A DNA stretch of 64,000 bases. It comes from Amphiura filiformis. Its lineage: Eukaryota > Echinodermata > Ophiuroidea > Amphilepidida > Amphiuridae. The notes below the pieces were generated by a model. The model saw only the letters and a list, made by a program, of their open reading frames with translations. It did no database searches and was not told the DNA's origin. Made by a program: the position numbers and the translations under genes. Below are positions 34,444 to 46,236 of this stretch, one piece after another (within the stretch, counting starts at the first letter, position 1; each line of letters begins with the position of its first letter). The stretch lies in assembly GCF_039555335.1 (NCBI RefSeq), contig NC_092644.1, forward strand, positions 45,370,667 to 45,434,666. The letters run 5' to 3'.

Positions 34444-37400
34444 ATGGCGACGACAGCATCATCGTCTCAAGACCAGGGGTCTCAAGCTTGGGAGCAGGAA
34501 CATGGTGCTCAAAGGAGGAAGTCACAAAATACTGGTGAGTCGTGTGTGTGCTGGTGCACTGAGTGTAAAATAAACCAGCACATATCAGTGTTTTTTTTTA
34601 ATTCGTTCACAGGGTATGTCGATGATGTTACGTAGTTAACCGTTCGAGTCTGGCAGTAGCGTAGCCAGCGGGGGTGCAGGGGGGGCAGAGTGCCCCCCCT
34701 GACAAAAAAATGAAAGAAAAAGTGCCCCTCTGACAAAAAATGAAAGAGAAAATCAGGAGGGAAAAGAAAAGGGCAAGGAGCCCTTTTCTAGCAAAATTCA
34801 GGGCCAAAATAGTGTAAATTACAAAATTTTCCGCGCTACGCGCGCACATTGTAAACAATAAAGCCCTTTTAGCCGGATAATGGGCGAAAATAGTGTAAAA
34901 TACCATTTTTTTTTTCGCGCTACGCGCGCACATCGTCCCAATAAAGCCTTTTTCGGTAAGCTCGAAGACATACAGTCTCTATGTATTGTATGATGCAACT
35001 GCAATTTTTTTCGTCTGTGCCCCCAAAATTTTACTTTGCCCCCCTGACCAAGAAAGCTGGCTACGCCCCTGGAGTCTGGTATTATTATTTCATAGTACTC
35101 GCTTATAAGACGTTTGGTCGTTAATAATAACGATCATGAGAGAACACTCTTTGGATCCAAATATATATACATAGGATGAGTGCCAAAACCAGTCTTTGAA
35201 AGGCTAATGGTACTGGTAGGCCCTATCTCCCCTGATGATCACGATCCCGGGGTTGGTAGTAGGTTGTACCACGAGACGGACGCAATCCAATAAATACGAC
35301 TCGTACATCTACCAGAAAATTCAAATGCATTAATTGAGAGAGTGTGCGTAGTGAAATTTTGCTCCATGGGAATCGAATCCGGACCGCCTTCACTATATAG
35401 AGTCGAAGACTTTAACCACAACGCTACGCTATACGCTGTTCTCTTTTAGATTGTTTTATTGCAAGGTTTATTATTCATCGAGATTACTCCCGTATCCAAC
35501 GGATAAATTCATGCATGAGTGACAGGAATTTGAATTGGAAGGCAATCCCCTAAGTTCATACTAATTTCAGGAATAATACATTTTTTAGAAAAGGGATAAT
35601 AGTTCTTAGTTCATCTTAGTTTTTACTCCATGAAATACTTTTTTATAATATAGATGAAAATGAGTCCCCTAACATTAATATCCTATGTCATAATTATTTG
35701 CATCTACTAATTGACAATGTGATCGACATTTGAAATATCAAGGTTAAAAGCTAATGTGCAATTATGGCCGACATCTCTGTCTCACTGAGGCTTGGAGGTT
35801 TATTGATAGAGTAAATACATTATGTAAGAATGCTTTTAACATGCATAATGGAGTATTGGTACGAAATGATTGTCATGGCTACACCCGTATTATAAATTTG
35901 AAAAGTGTAGGCCTACTATAAATGGTTTATAATGGGTGTTCCTGTTTGTAGTCAACACCCACACACACTTTGAAAAGGAGACCTATATATTTTTATTTGC
36001 CCGTAGTGCTATGTTGGTCAAATACTAAGTACCTTACAGGAAGCCTACCAAAAATTGTTGAAGTTCGTACGATATTTTGATTATTTTATGTTACTGAAAG
36101 GATCCTGTGTCATATACTGGGGTACCCAAAAAGGTGGTTTTGTTACATTTTGATGGGCAGCTTGGATTTCAAAACACTGTCTCTTGAGTATTCCTTCACT
36201 TAGAAGATTCAATTAGGTCTTAAATTGAGGCTAATTTATTCTAGATTACTCATGTTTTTATCCTGTTTTAAAATATTTTAAAATTATTTTCTTATGACGT
36301 TTGGCATGAAATGTGCCAAGGGTGGCTGAGGATTAGGGGGAGGAGGATTAGGGTGAGTGATTCCTATCGTAAATTTGATTTAAAACCCCATTAAAAATTT
36401 GAATCTAGTAAAAAAATGTCTAAAATGGACTCCCAGACATCTAAACCAAGTAAATAAATACAGAAGTTCATTTAAAAGACCAATACTTGCTCAGAATGAT
36501 TGTAAATGTGGAAAAAAGAGGTGGGGTTACATCCTCCCTATACTTTGTGATACTTTGCCCGCACTCTCTCATTTTTTAACCGATTTTCATTAAAAAAAAG
36601 GTGTCAAAATGCTCAGGAGGATGAACCACTTGATGTGGAGGTAAAATGTTTGAACCATTTAATTTTTTTACTATGTAACGCAAAGGTACCCCAGGTTATA
36701 ACACAGGACCCAAGATAAAACTACCGTGGGATACCTTTGTTTATGGTTTTACAGTTGTAACAACATCACTGATAAAGACGATTCGTCTGGCTATGTAATA
36801 GAAAGTGTCAACCAAATATACTGCGCCAAAAAGTATCCTTACACTTGGAAATATAATCATAATTTCAAAACTGAACCATATTGGGTAAATTTGTTTTTAA
36901 TCTAATTCTGCACATTATAACACCACATTGAATCCAATGTGACCTCAAAAAGTAAAGTTACAAGCATTTGATTAGACGAAGGTCCGGTTTTAAAAGTGAC
37001 AAACTGGCCTATACAACATGTACAAGGCGCAAAATGATTCCAACAAGCGCAACAAATGTACAACACAGTTTCTTCAAATACATGTAATTAAAGCAATATT
37101 TATTTCAGTTTTTACTTCTCTGTACTTTTCATAGCTCACATTTTATGTGTCAGCTCTTTTGTTTCAGTTTTCTTTTGTTTCTTTTATTTTCAATTGAAGG
37201 CACGCACAAATTAGCCATTTATCACTCTCAAAGCTGATGTCTAGTCCGTGGAGTTTTGAATAGGCCAGTTTGTCACTTTTAAAATTGTACCTTCGTCTAA
37301 TCAAATGCTTGTAACTTTGCTTCTTGAAGTCACATTGGATTCAATGTGGCGTCATAATGTGTCGGATTAGTTCATGTAGGTAGCGCATCCATTACAAAAA

Positions 37401-40400
37401 CAAATTTACCCCAATATGGTTCAATTTTGAAATTGTGATTATTTTTCCAAGTGGAAGGATACTTTTTTGGAGCAGAATACATGCCGTGCATGGATCCAGT
37501 GCATGGATAGCTTTTTTTTACGTAGCCTACGGTATACGATATGTTACTAATTATGATCAATTTGTAATTTACCAAAAACGAACATAATGTTTCTCTCTAA
37601 TTTAAATGTTACTAATAATGATCAATCACTTGGTAATTTACCAAAGACGAACATAATGTTTCACTCAAAATTATCATCAATCATAAAAAACAAAGAGGAA
37701 ATGTATTTTTGCATTATATTGCACCATTGTTTCACAATGAATCAAGCATTAGAAAAATTCTACCAAATTTTGGCGACCACATCAAAATCCTTAACACCTA
37801 AATTGCTGGTTCAACCACATTGACATTTCAACTAGTCGTCAATTTACAATGTATAGCCCCTAGGGATAGTTAATAGGAGGTCCCGGAATCTAGTAGGCCC
37901 CACAGGAAATGAATTATACTTTTTTGATTTTTCGCGGCAGAAGGATAACACGCGTTTTCGCCAAATAAGATATGTTGATCAATGTTTATTGCTTTGGAAA
38001 GTACATGTTGTTGATAATTTCATTTGTTACTCAATATAGGCCAAGGTAATGCTAGTTTGTTTCGGAATATTAGGCTATACTGTTGTATCATCATACTATT
38101 ATTACTCACATGGGAAGGAAGTTGAAAAGCTGGATTAAAATAAAATTCTAAAAAGGAATTACGATCGATGTGGCTGAATTTTGCATTTTTTCCGATTCCA
38201 TAACATTAAGTAGGCTACTATATCCCAAATATTATTAACATCTCAAAAAAGTAACTACCCCCTTAAATAATGGCCATTATACAAATTTTACAAATCTGTA
38301 AAATGCGTTGGAAGCAGAATTTATTTCTGCGCATTTTGACACCTCATTTGATACATCTTAGCAACCAAAAATCACATTTTAATCAAATAACTTTTATTTT
38401 GTAGCCAAGATTTAATAGTATAACCATGTGTAATCTCAATATCTTGGCACGTAAGATAACAGAGGTGTGATAATGGAGGTGGAACTTTTTGAACGCCCCT
38501 CGTATAAACCGTATAGACTTTCCTGCGCCGCATCGCCGTGAATAATGACCGTTTGAATAGCGCCGTGTAGGCCTACATGGCATAGGCCAAAACCAACAAT
38601 AAGCCAAATCATTATCGTTTTTGTAAAGAACCTATCATGGATATCTTGCGGTGAGTGAATATTGAATCCTTTGAATCATATGATTTTTTGTTTTCAATCT
38701 TTATTTTGAAGGTCAAGTGTACGATGATAACCGTGAGAATGAAGTTAGTGCAGGAGCCGCAGGAGCTATCTGTTGTCTCACCGCATTGTCATGGCTAATA
38801 TTCCTATTGTTTTTGCCAGTTTCACTCTTTCTTTCAATCAAGGTAAATAAAGGTCGGAAATGTTTCAGTAAGCATGGTAAGAGTTGGTAAGGGCCCGTAT
38901 AATCTAAGCCGAAGTTTTTATGTGTAGGCATGGTGTAGGCTACATGCGTTTATCCGTTTATACGACAAGGCTGCGTTTTCCGTTCTCGCGGCGACTTTCG
39001 GTTCATGGTCTTGGTTTTCCGCAGCATGCCCAAGTGGCAAGCTTTCGGGGTGTTGTTCTCCTCTTTGACGCTTTTTCCAGTGAGAGAAGGGAGATCATTC
39101 CATAATTTTAGCGGCTAACATTTTCTGCAGCGTATATTTTGCTATAGAAAACGTCGATAAGGCAAACAAAGCTGATCAATTTGCGTGGAGAGAACCGTTT
39201 TGTCTCCCGGCGGCACATTTGTGCCACAGCAAAGAAAAAACAGGAAAAATGAAAGAAAAAAAAAAAACGCTGCGGAACGGTCCCGGTGCTTTTGTGACAA
39301 CGCCAAAACGCAAGCAAATTATTTACTGTCCTCAAATCTAATAGTAAAATAGTAAAGCTAATATTAAGTGACGGTAAAATAGCAATGGAGAAAAAAATCA
39401 TCAAATTTCGTTTTTTAACCACAGATTGTACAAGAATATGAACGTGCAGTGATATTTCGCATGGGTCGGATATTACCTGGTGGTGCTAAAGGACCAGGGC
39501 TATTCTTTTATTTACTGTGTATGGACGACATCAAAGTAGTAGACATGAGGACTATTTCACTAGATGTACCACCGCAAGAGGTATTTCTTTGTGATTATCT
39601 CACTTTGAGTCAAAAACAAGGTCTCATTTACAATATCATCATTGGCTCCTGAAGGTGCACAAGTTGTAGAGTATGTATTGTTTATACTTATTTTCAAAGG
39701 TCATTCTAGGACAAGCATATTGTGTTGCCTCATGATCCTTATAGATTGATGTGTCGAGAATAGAGAATAATTCAATACTTGTTTAAAAAAACAAAAACAC
39801 ATCCCAGCGGTTTGTTTCCCCGAAGACCTTTTACCTCTAGATATAATTATATTCGGAGAAATGATAGGCTTTCTATACTTCGGAATGCAAAACAATCATA
39901 GGAAAGATCTATATTGCAACGAAAAGTCCCTTGAGGTTTGTTGACAATAACAATAACATTATCTGTTAAATCTATATTTGGGCTGGGGAACCATTCAGGG
40001 AAATCCCCTCCACCACCCCCAGATAGTGTAACCAGTATGTTGCAACGTAAAACGGCAATGTCTATTGGAGATAGGAGTTTCCACTTTGGTATTTACTATA
40101 AAAGCTGGAGAAATACAACAATTTAGTTTACATTTCTGCATGATTATAATGGGAAAGATGCCGTCATGTATAAGAGCTCTCAAAGCAGTGTGCTGAAACC
40201 AGATGAATATTTAATATTTTTACATGTAAATCACTATTCAGCTGCTGAGTGAAAGAAAGGTTCTTGGATTAGGGGCCTACGCCAAAGTGCGCAGTTTCCC
40301 CCAAAAAGGAATATATTGGTCTTTCTATCAAGTTGAAGTCGACGCAGTTCTGTCAATGTTAGTGGAACAGATAGGAAATTGTTTATGAAGATAGGAGTGA

Positions 40401-43150
40401 CTGATGAAAGTAACACCGTTTTGGGAATTGTCTTCTGTTCAATGATTTTATACGCAAAGGAAATGCTAGGTGTCTTCAAGTCTACCGTGGGATTCGCTGG
40501 ACAAGTTTGAAACAATACGAAAGAATATTTTTGGGAAAACATGACATTAAGTTATAGTTTATTTCATTTTAGCATCTGGCTTATCTGTTTTGTTTACATT
40601 TTATTTCAGATTTTATCTAAAGACAGTGTTACTGTTACAGTTGATGCGGTAATCTATTTTCGAGTTTATAACCCAGTCATGGCAGTTGTTAATGTACAAG
40701 ACTATCGAGGGTCTACACGATTATTAGCGGCTACAACGTTGCGTAACTGTCTAGGAACGAAGGTAAGAGTTGACCCAATGTATATCATTACTGTGGAAAT
40801 GGTTGATAGAAATATCATCTAAAGATATACCGTAAAACCTCGTCTGCAAGCATATATGTGACGTGTCATGTCAAAAGGAGACACTTTTGGGCAGGTTATC
40901 AATTTTGAGGTTTTTACATATCTTAAATATAGAGATATTTTGCTCCTCAACACCGTTTTGGAAATTGGAAATTGAGATATCGGCCTTTAAAAATATTGTT
41001 GACAATGTTGAGAGTAGGAATTCTCTTTAAAAATGTCTCAAAAATACACTGGTAACAAAAGTTATGTATAATTATGATAGGGGCAAGGAATCCAATTTAT
41101 TTCACCGAAATTTCAGTGATTCAAGACAAGTGGTTCTTTAAAGACTAATACTTCTTTTGAAACGGCCAATTGCACTGAAGTAATTATATCTGTATGTATT
41201 AATCCACAGACCTTAGCTGAGATGTTGAGTAATCGGGATGGAGTAAGCTTTGAGATGCAATCAGCCCTTGATGAAGCAACAGACCCATGGGGAGTCAAAG
41301 TGGAAAGAGTTGAAATGTAAGACACTCAATATGCTCAATAATAGATGAGAAATTGACCTTCGTTAATCATGTTAATACTAACCTCTCTACCAATATCAGT
41401 GGGTTATCGGGTGGGTTATAAAGAGTAGGGAGAGCGAGTTGGCACAGCGGTTGTTTCCTCGCCTTGCACTTCTGAGGTCCGGGGTTCAAGCCCCGGCCGT
41501 GCCCAAGGACATAATGTGCACTTGGTTTATCCAGGTTCCATGCTCGCTCTCGTAGGTTTTCTCATGGATCTCTGGTTTCCTTCTGCTTTCAAAAATCGGT
41601 GATTAGTTGTTTGGCTATCAAAAACTTCCTTCACCCAGTGGAATTTGGGGAGCTGCACAGATAATTGGTGGATGTTACAATCTAAGTGCGGATAGGTTTG
41701 CGCCAGGCACAGCCACTGGTTTATAGGCCTATAGTTGATGTGATCTGATTGTGATGATTCACCATGGTAGCGAAATTACAGCGCTTTGAATCCTCCAAGA
41801 TCTGGAATAAGGCGCTATACATAAATCCGAAATTTTTCATAAGAATAAAACAAAAATAACTACCCAGTTGGATTTGTTTCTATACTGCGCCAATAAAGTA
41901 TCCTTACACTTGGAAAAATAATCACAATTTCCAAACTGAACAATATTGGGTAATTTTTTTTTTAATAGATGCACTATCTAATTCTGCACATTATGACACC
42001 ACATTGAATCCAATGTGACTTCAATAAGCAAAGTTACAAGCATTTGATTAGACGAAGGTCCAGTTTTAAAAGTAACAAACTGGCCTGTTCAAAACTCCAC
42101 AGACTAGACGTCTGGTTTGAGAGTGGTGAATGGCAAATTTATGCGTTTGGCTTTAATTTAAAACAAAAGGAACAAAAGAAAGCTAAAACAAAAGAACTGA
42201 CAAATATCATGAAAGTTATGAAAAGTACAGAGAAGTAAAAACTGAAATAAAAACTGCTTTAAATAACGCTTCATTGAAGAAACCATGTGTTTTCTTTATT
42301 TCAATCATAATACAGTAAGGATGTTCGGTTACCATTGCAACTGCAACGTGCAATGGCGGCTGAAGCCGAAGCAACGCGGGATTCTCGAGCTAAAGTAAGT
42401 ATTCTAAAATGTGTGTGTGATTATGTGATATGTTATGATCGGCGAATCCAACGAGCCAAGTGATGGTCAAATTTCATTCGGCCATTACTGGGTTCTGTTC
42501 GCACCAAACTAGTGTTGTGACTGCCCAATTCGCTACTTGCACGGTTCCGCCATTATGCACTATGTGCGGGAGAGCCTCGAACTGGCAGCATACATGAAAG
42601 GAAGAATTATGTAACCTTACACAGAACGTTATGACTAGTTCAATTCCCATTCATGTATGCTGCCAGTTCGAGGCTCTCCCGCACATAGTGCATAATGGCG
42701 GAACCGTGCAAGTAGCGAATTGGGTGGATAAAAGCCACATAAATTTTGATCTTATATTTATATGTTGTAAACCTTCATCATACTTTTTTCTACGTGTAAT
42801 ACGGGTGATGGAGTGCAGTTTAAAATCCAGGGCTGCATCATTTCAAACCAGATAGAAAATAATTAATTGCTGGCTCAAACTTCATTTTACCAAGCCCATA
42901 TATCTACGCCAATTATTTAGATTTCTTGAGATTAATGTAAACTGTTAACATTTCCGAACAGGTCATTGCTGCTGAGGGTGAACAATCAGCATCCCGAGCG
43001 CTTAAAGAAGCAGCCGACATCATGGCGGATTCACCATCAGCACTACAACTTCGATATCTACAGACGCTCAGCTCGATATCAGCCGAAAAGAACTCCACCA
43101 TTATATTCCCGCTCCCTATTGACATGTTACAAGGATTTGTGAATAAGTAG
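34444..43150 (+). CDS. STOM: Stomatin (band 7/SPFH protein), seven exons, 301 aa
   Basis: Exons: 34444-34534, 38712-38842, 39425-39580, 40610-40762, 41210-41316, 42316-42394 and 42962-43150. All have GT/AG borders, phases agree, and the total is 906 nt including TAG. Residues 1-43 are a polar cytosolic head. Residues 44-73 are the hydrophobic hairpin with a central Pro (FLPVSLFL) and a Cys pair (residues 51-52), which may be palmitoylated. Then the SPFH domain: [55 protein letters not shown] and [10 protein letters not shown]. The C-terminal helix has [26 protein letters not shown] and [15 protein letters not shown]. Stomatins are oligomeric monotopic proteins of the inner membrane leaflet that gather cholesterol and modulate ion channels and transporters. 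Length matches the family (about 290 aa). Intron 1 is 4.2 kb and full of transposons. The assignment between stomatin, STOML3 and MEC-2 subtypes is not certain. Confidence 0.97.
34654..35071. mobile_element. hAT-type non-autonomous element, 418 bp
   Basis: Ends CAGTAGCGTAGCCAGC and GCTGGCTACGCCCCTG, flanked by a perfect 8 bp duplication GAGTCTGG (34646-34653 and 35072-35079). Inside, two near-identical segments around gcgctacgcgcgcacat are tandem. It lies 120 bp inside stomatin intron 1. Confidence 0.92.
35215..35436 (-). mobile_element. tRNA-derived SINE, reverse strand
   Basis: On the minus strand, GCGTAGCGTTGTGGTTAAAG resembles box A and GGATTCGATTCCC is a good box B, about 40 bp apart, as in a tRNA. 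There is no foldable 7 bp acceptor stem, so I call a SINE head rather than a tRNA gene. The 3' boundary is uncertain. In stomatin intron 1. Confidence 0.55.
36099..36713. mobile_element. Putative TIR element in stomatin intron 1
   Basis: ggatcctgtgtcatatac plus tggggtacc on the left, ggtaccccaggttataacac plus aggaccc on the right: an imperfect inverted repeat of about 27 bp. No clear target duplication. Interior without coding content. Confidence 0.5.
36819..37477. mobile_element. TA-flanked TIR element, copy 2
   Basis: Starts TACTGCGCCAAAAAGTATCC, ends with the complement ...ttttttggagcagaa, TA on both sides. Same family as 20299-20901, including cattgaatccaatgtgac arms. In stomatin intron 1. 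Confidence 0.85.
37543..37670 (+). repeat. Tandem duplication, about 65 bp, two copies
   Basis: gttactaattatgatcaat ... accaaaaacgaacataatg is followed by gttactaataatgatcaat ... accaaagacgaacataatg. Imperfect copies in stomatin intron 1. Confidence 0.75.
41029..41145. mobile_element. Half copy of the TTAA foldback family
   Basis: actggtaacaaaagttatgt, gcaaggaatccaatt, aatttcagtgattcaagac match one arm of 48819-49177. Truncated both ends; lies 65 bp before stomatin exon 5. Confidence 0.7.
41428..41833 (+). mobile_element. tRNA-derived SINE with LINE-like tail
   Basis: Head: box A TTGGCACAGCGG and box B GGGGTTCAAGCCCCGG about 45 bp downstream, a tRNA-like 75 bp. Body: tgctcgctctcgtaggtttt. 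Tail: tacagcgctttgaatcctcc, then aaggcgctatacataaatcc, similar to the tails many SINEs share with partner LINEs. Stomatin intron 5, same strand as the gene. Confidence 0.8.
41883..42262. mobile_element. TA-flanked TIR element, copy 3, truncated
   Basis: Left end TACTGCGCCAATAAAGTATC after TA; matches 20299-20901 for about 370 bp and then stops without a right terminus, 50 bp before stomatin exon 6. Confidence 0.8.
42524..42724. repeat. Perfect 75 bp inverted repeat with 51 nt loop
   Basis: Left arm 42524-42598 and right arm 42650-42724 are exact reverse complements over all 75 positions (arm begins CCCAATTCGCTACTTGCACG). It lies in stomatin intron 6, so it would form a long perfect hairpin in the pre-mRNA. 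It could be a very recent foldback insertion or a small-RNA precursor; no target duplication is evident. Confidence 0.95.
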
Positions 43151-43435
43151 TGCATTTCACCGAGTATCCCGCAGGGTTCAAATGTTGGTCCCTTTTGTTT
43201 TTAGTTGTGCAATTATGAATTCAATGTGCCTGAAATTATTTTGTGTGTGTTTTCCGTTCAAGTTAACTTTAACTCAACTTCTGTCAAAAAGTTCTTTACC
43301 GATATCTGTTCAAGTTACTACTATAAAAAAAGTGGTATAATCAGGCATGTTAAGTGGTCTCGTATTTGTTAATTGAAACTATTTTTTAATCTTATTAGGT
43401 TTTACTCGGACTCTCATATATTCGCTGTCGTAGTA
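43151..43435 (+). other. Stomatin 3' flank / probable 3' UTR
   Basis: Follows the TAG. No AATAAA signal is found before the transposon at 43436, so the polyadenylation site is unresolved and may lie in or beyond the element. Confidence 0.45.
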
Positions 43436-44032
43436 TTCGCTGTCGTAGTGCACGTTACAATATGACCGTTGCTATGTCAACTGGATCACGCTTTCTTTGT
43501 TACGAACTGTAGGGGTTTTACCAAAACTTCGCCCTGACGAACGAACTCTTGGCCTATGAGACAGATCGTTCCCTACTATGCAGAAATTTACCTGGGATTC
43601 ATTGAACATACGCACCAAACACAGTTTTCACTTACAAACCAATTCTTTAATGTCTCTTTAATACTCGTTGATAATATATAATACTGTACGATATCTATTT
43701 AGTCTGATATTAGTGATTTTGTGTATTCCGTGGTAGAACAAAAACTACAAATTGTAATTACCACGGGTAACTATCCGCCATTTTGTCTGTCTGAATCTGA
43801 TTGTTTACACAACTTCTGCGCAAGTCCAGAGATGAGCTAAATTTAGATCGCTTACTGAATTAAGGGCGCACCTCACATACAAATGCTTAAAAGCCTAAAT
43901 TGGCACCAACACGAACCACTGATCGAAATGATCACAACACAAAATCTATGGCATATCAAAATTCGGAACAGGTGTGTGAGCCCAGGCTTGGAGCAGTAAC
44001 CAATGGTTACTAACGTGCACTACGACAGCGAA
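43436..44032. mobile_element. TA-flanked TIR element, 597 bp
   Basis: TTCGCTGTCGTAGTGCACGT and its exact complement ACGTGCACTACGACAGCGAA at the ends, TA beyond each. The first 15 bp are also repeated just outside the left end (43420-43433), suggesting a nested or repeated insertion. No transposase. Confidence 0.9.
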
Positions 44033-44720
44033 TAGTCGAAAAGAACCGAATAATTATTTTTAAATTTCAACGATTAAACAATAATCATTGTCCATGTGCC
44101 TCAAGTTTTCTATTATGAAAAGAATTTTTATGTACATTATCAACTATGTCAGTCACAATTGTTGACATTTATTTTTTTGTTTTTGTTTTTAATTGTCTAA
44201 GTAATCATAAATCAATGTGACGAATATATACTACGAAACGTATATGGTTCAACAAGCACAACTGAAAATGTAACCTTACGTAGACGTATAGGGATGGTTC
44301 ATTCATTTTTCCAAAATGATCTGCTGCTCGGCCACGCACCAGCTTTGCATATTTTTTTTTGGGACATGAGAGCACATTAGGCAGACCAACTTGCATTCTG
44401 AATACAATGTCCTTCTGAAATAATTTTGATTCGTGTATGTAGCCGGAATGAAAAGACGACCATCATATGAAAATGTTGACCTTTCGTATTGAAGATATAC
44501 ATGAACTCTCATAAAAGACCTAAAAATTGTAGGTATTTTGGTATTTTTGGTGTGTGTGTTGAACCGAGCCCTTGAAGATAATATGTTGTAAGTAAAATGA
44601 TTTAATTTTCGACATTTATTTGCTAATATTAATATTCAATTCTATGTGCGAAATTTCTACACTGTATATTTGGAAATGCCAATTTCAATTTCAAATGAAG
44701 TTATATGGCACTTACATATA
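44033..44720. other. Intergenic with a decayed TTAA-family piece
   Basis: At about 44345-44520, gagagcacattaggcagacc, ttgcattctgaatac and tgtccttctgaa resemble the element at 58360-58860. No gene. Confidence 0.5.
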
Positions 44721-45130
44721 CCGTGTGTCTTAAGTCTGTTCCTCCCCCATAGAAAAAACATTTTAACATGCTTTAAATTAAACTTACACAATTAATTTGA
44801 TATTAATTTGTTACTATAGTTACTGTTTTGGATTAATATAAATGTCACTTAGCAATTTATTTGAAGTTGTTGTCTTTTTATGTTTGATAACCTCCGAAAG
44901 TCTCCAAACCTCGGTTTTTGTTGTTTTTCCATTGAAAATCAATGTTTGCAGACCTTTAAATCTGCCATAACATACAAAATTAGCTCTAAAACTCCAGAAC
45001 AACGGCCGACATATTTTTTCGCTGCAATGAGCCTTAAGGTTCATTGCAGCAAGTAGCCCAAAGGCAAATAAACAGAGGGGGTACTTCCATATTAGCGGAT
45101 ATATGCGGAACGGACTTTCGACACACACGG
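44721..45130. mobile_element. TA-flanked TIR element, 410 bp
   Basis: Ends CCGTGTGTCTTAAGTCTGTTCC-like and GGAACGGACTTTCGACACACACGG-like are imperfect inverted repeats with TA outside. The minus-strand frame at 44820-45128 is contained in the element and has no recognised domain. Confidence 0.75.
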
Positions 45131-46046
45131 TATATGATATTTCAGTATTACATATTTACATAATAATTGCAATTCAAACAAAATAATTGTATAGAAACAA
45201 TTAAAAGAAATGAATCTCACACAAGTGCAATCAACAGAAATTGTAAAATAATGTTGTAATACTAATAATTGTATTTTCATACAAACAAAATTGTCAGTAA
45301 TAACATTACTTTATAAGATTGGCACACTTTTGTAAGTGTATTGGTTTATTTTATACCATACTGTACATTTATATTTTCTATAATGTGGTTTTGTGTGAGG
45401 AAGTATTATAACATACTACAAGTAACCTTCTTCAATATTTTTGACAATTCTTTTCCAAATTCCTGAATATCGTAAGAGTGTAAGTGATTGACCAATTTGT
45501 TGTATTATACAATAGTGTCCGTATAAAAGTAATGGCTACTTCTAACATATTTCTTAGAATTATTTTCTTCCGATGAATGTGGACAAAATAAAATATTGAA
45601 ATGAGAATCTTAAAAGAATAATGAATTATTGAATCTCTTTTTCCCTTCAATCATGAAACATAATGTTTCACTATAAATCACCATCGGAAATTCTCTCAAT
45701 GATGTACTCAGAGTCCACACCCATCCTAACAACGCACCCCTACAGGCCAAGACAACCATGACAACGTTCCTTCTCCTTCTTTCAAAAAGCTGTGCAAATG
45801 CTTAAAGAAGATGTGAATTGTATATGGTACACTGAAAAACAAAAAAACCTTTCTAATTTTTCACAATATGGTCATGATGGTTGTTACTTTCTACATTAAG
45901 ATATCATGTCTTACCCATCAGAGATTTCTTGAATAAATAGTTGTTTATTGCAGCAAAATTGTTGAGCATGTAGCGAGATTTAACTGTAGTGACATAAGGT
46001 AAGCGTTTATAAGCGAAGCGATAAGCTATCAATATTAGTAGTTATA

Positions 46047-46047
<1 letters not shown>
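45131..46047. other. Intergenic, nothing recognised
   Basis: AT-rich; three short minus-strand frames with no family resemblance. Confidence 0.5.
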
Positions 46048-46079
<32 letters not shown>

Positions 46080-46236
46080 AATAACAGTACTACTATTAAT
46101 AATAATAATAATAATAACAACAACAACAACAACAACAACCACAACAACAACACAAATAATAATAGTACCAACAATAATGATAATAATAACAACAATAATA
46201 ATAACCGCAGCATCAACAATAACAATAATTAAAAAA
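46048..46236. repeat. Trinucleotide microsatellite (AAT/AAC)n
   Basis: Mixed AAT and AAC triplets over about 190 bp. The poly-leucine reading frame on the minus strand is an artefact of this repeat. Confidence 0.95.

Noticed and set aside
38480..38512. Mariner-like end (cgttcaaaaagttcc, minus strand)
   Set aside because: Only one terminus is recognisable; no partner repeat or transposase was found in intron 1.
46007..46225. Poly-leucine protein on the minus strand
   Set aside because: Translation of an AAT/AAC trinucleotide microsatellite.
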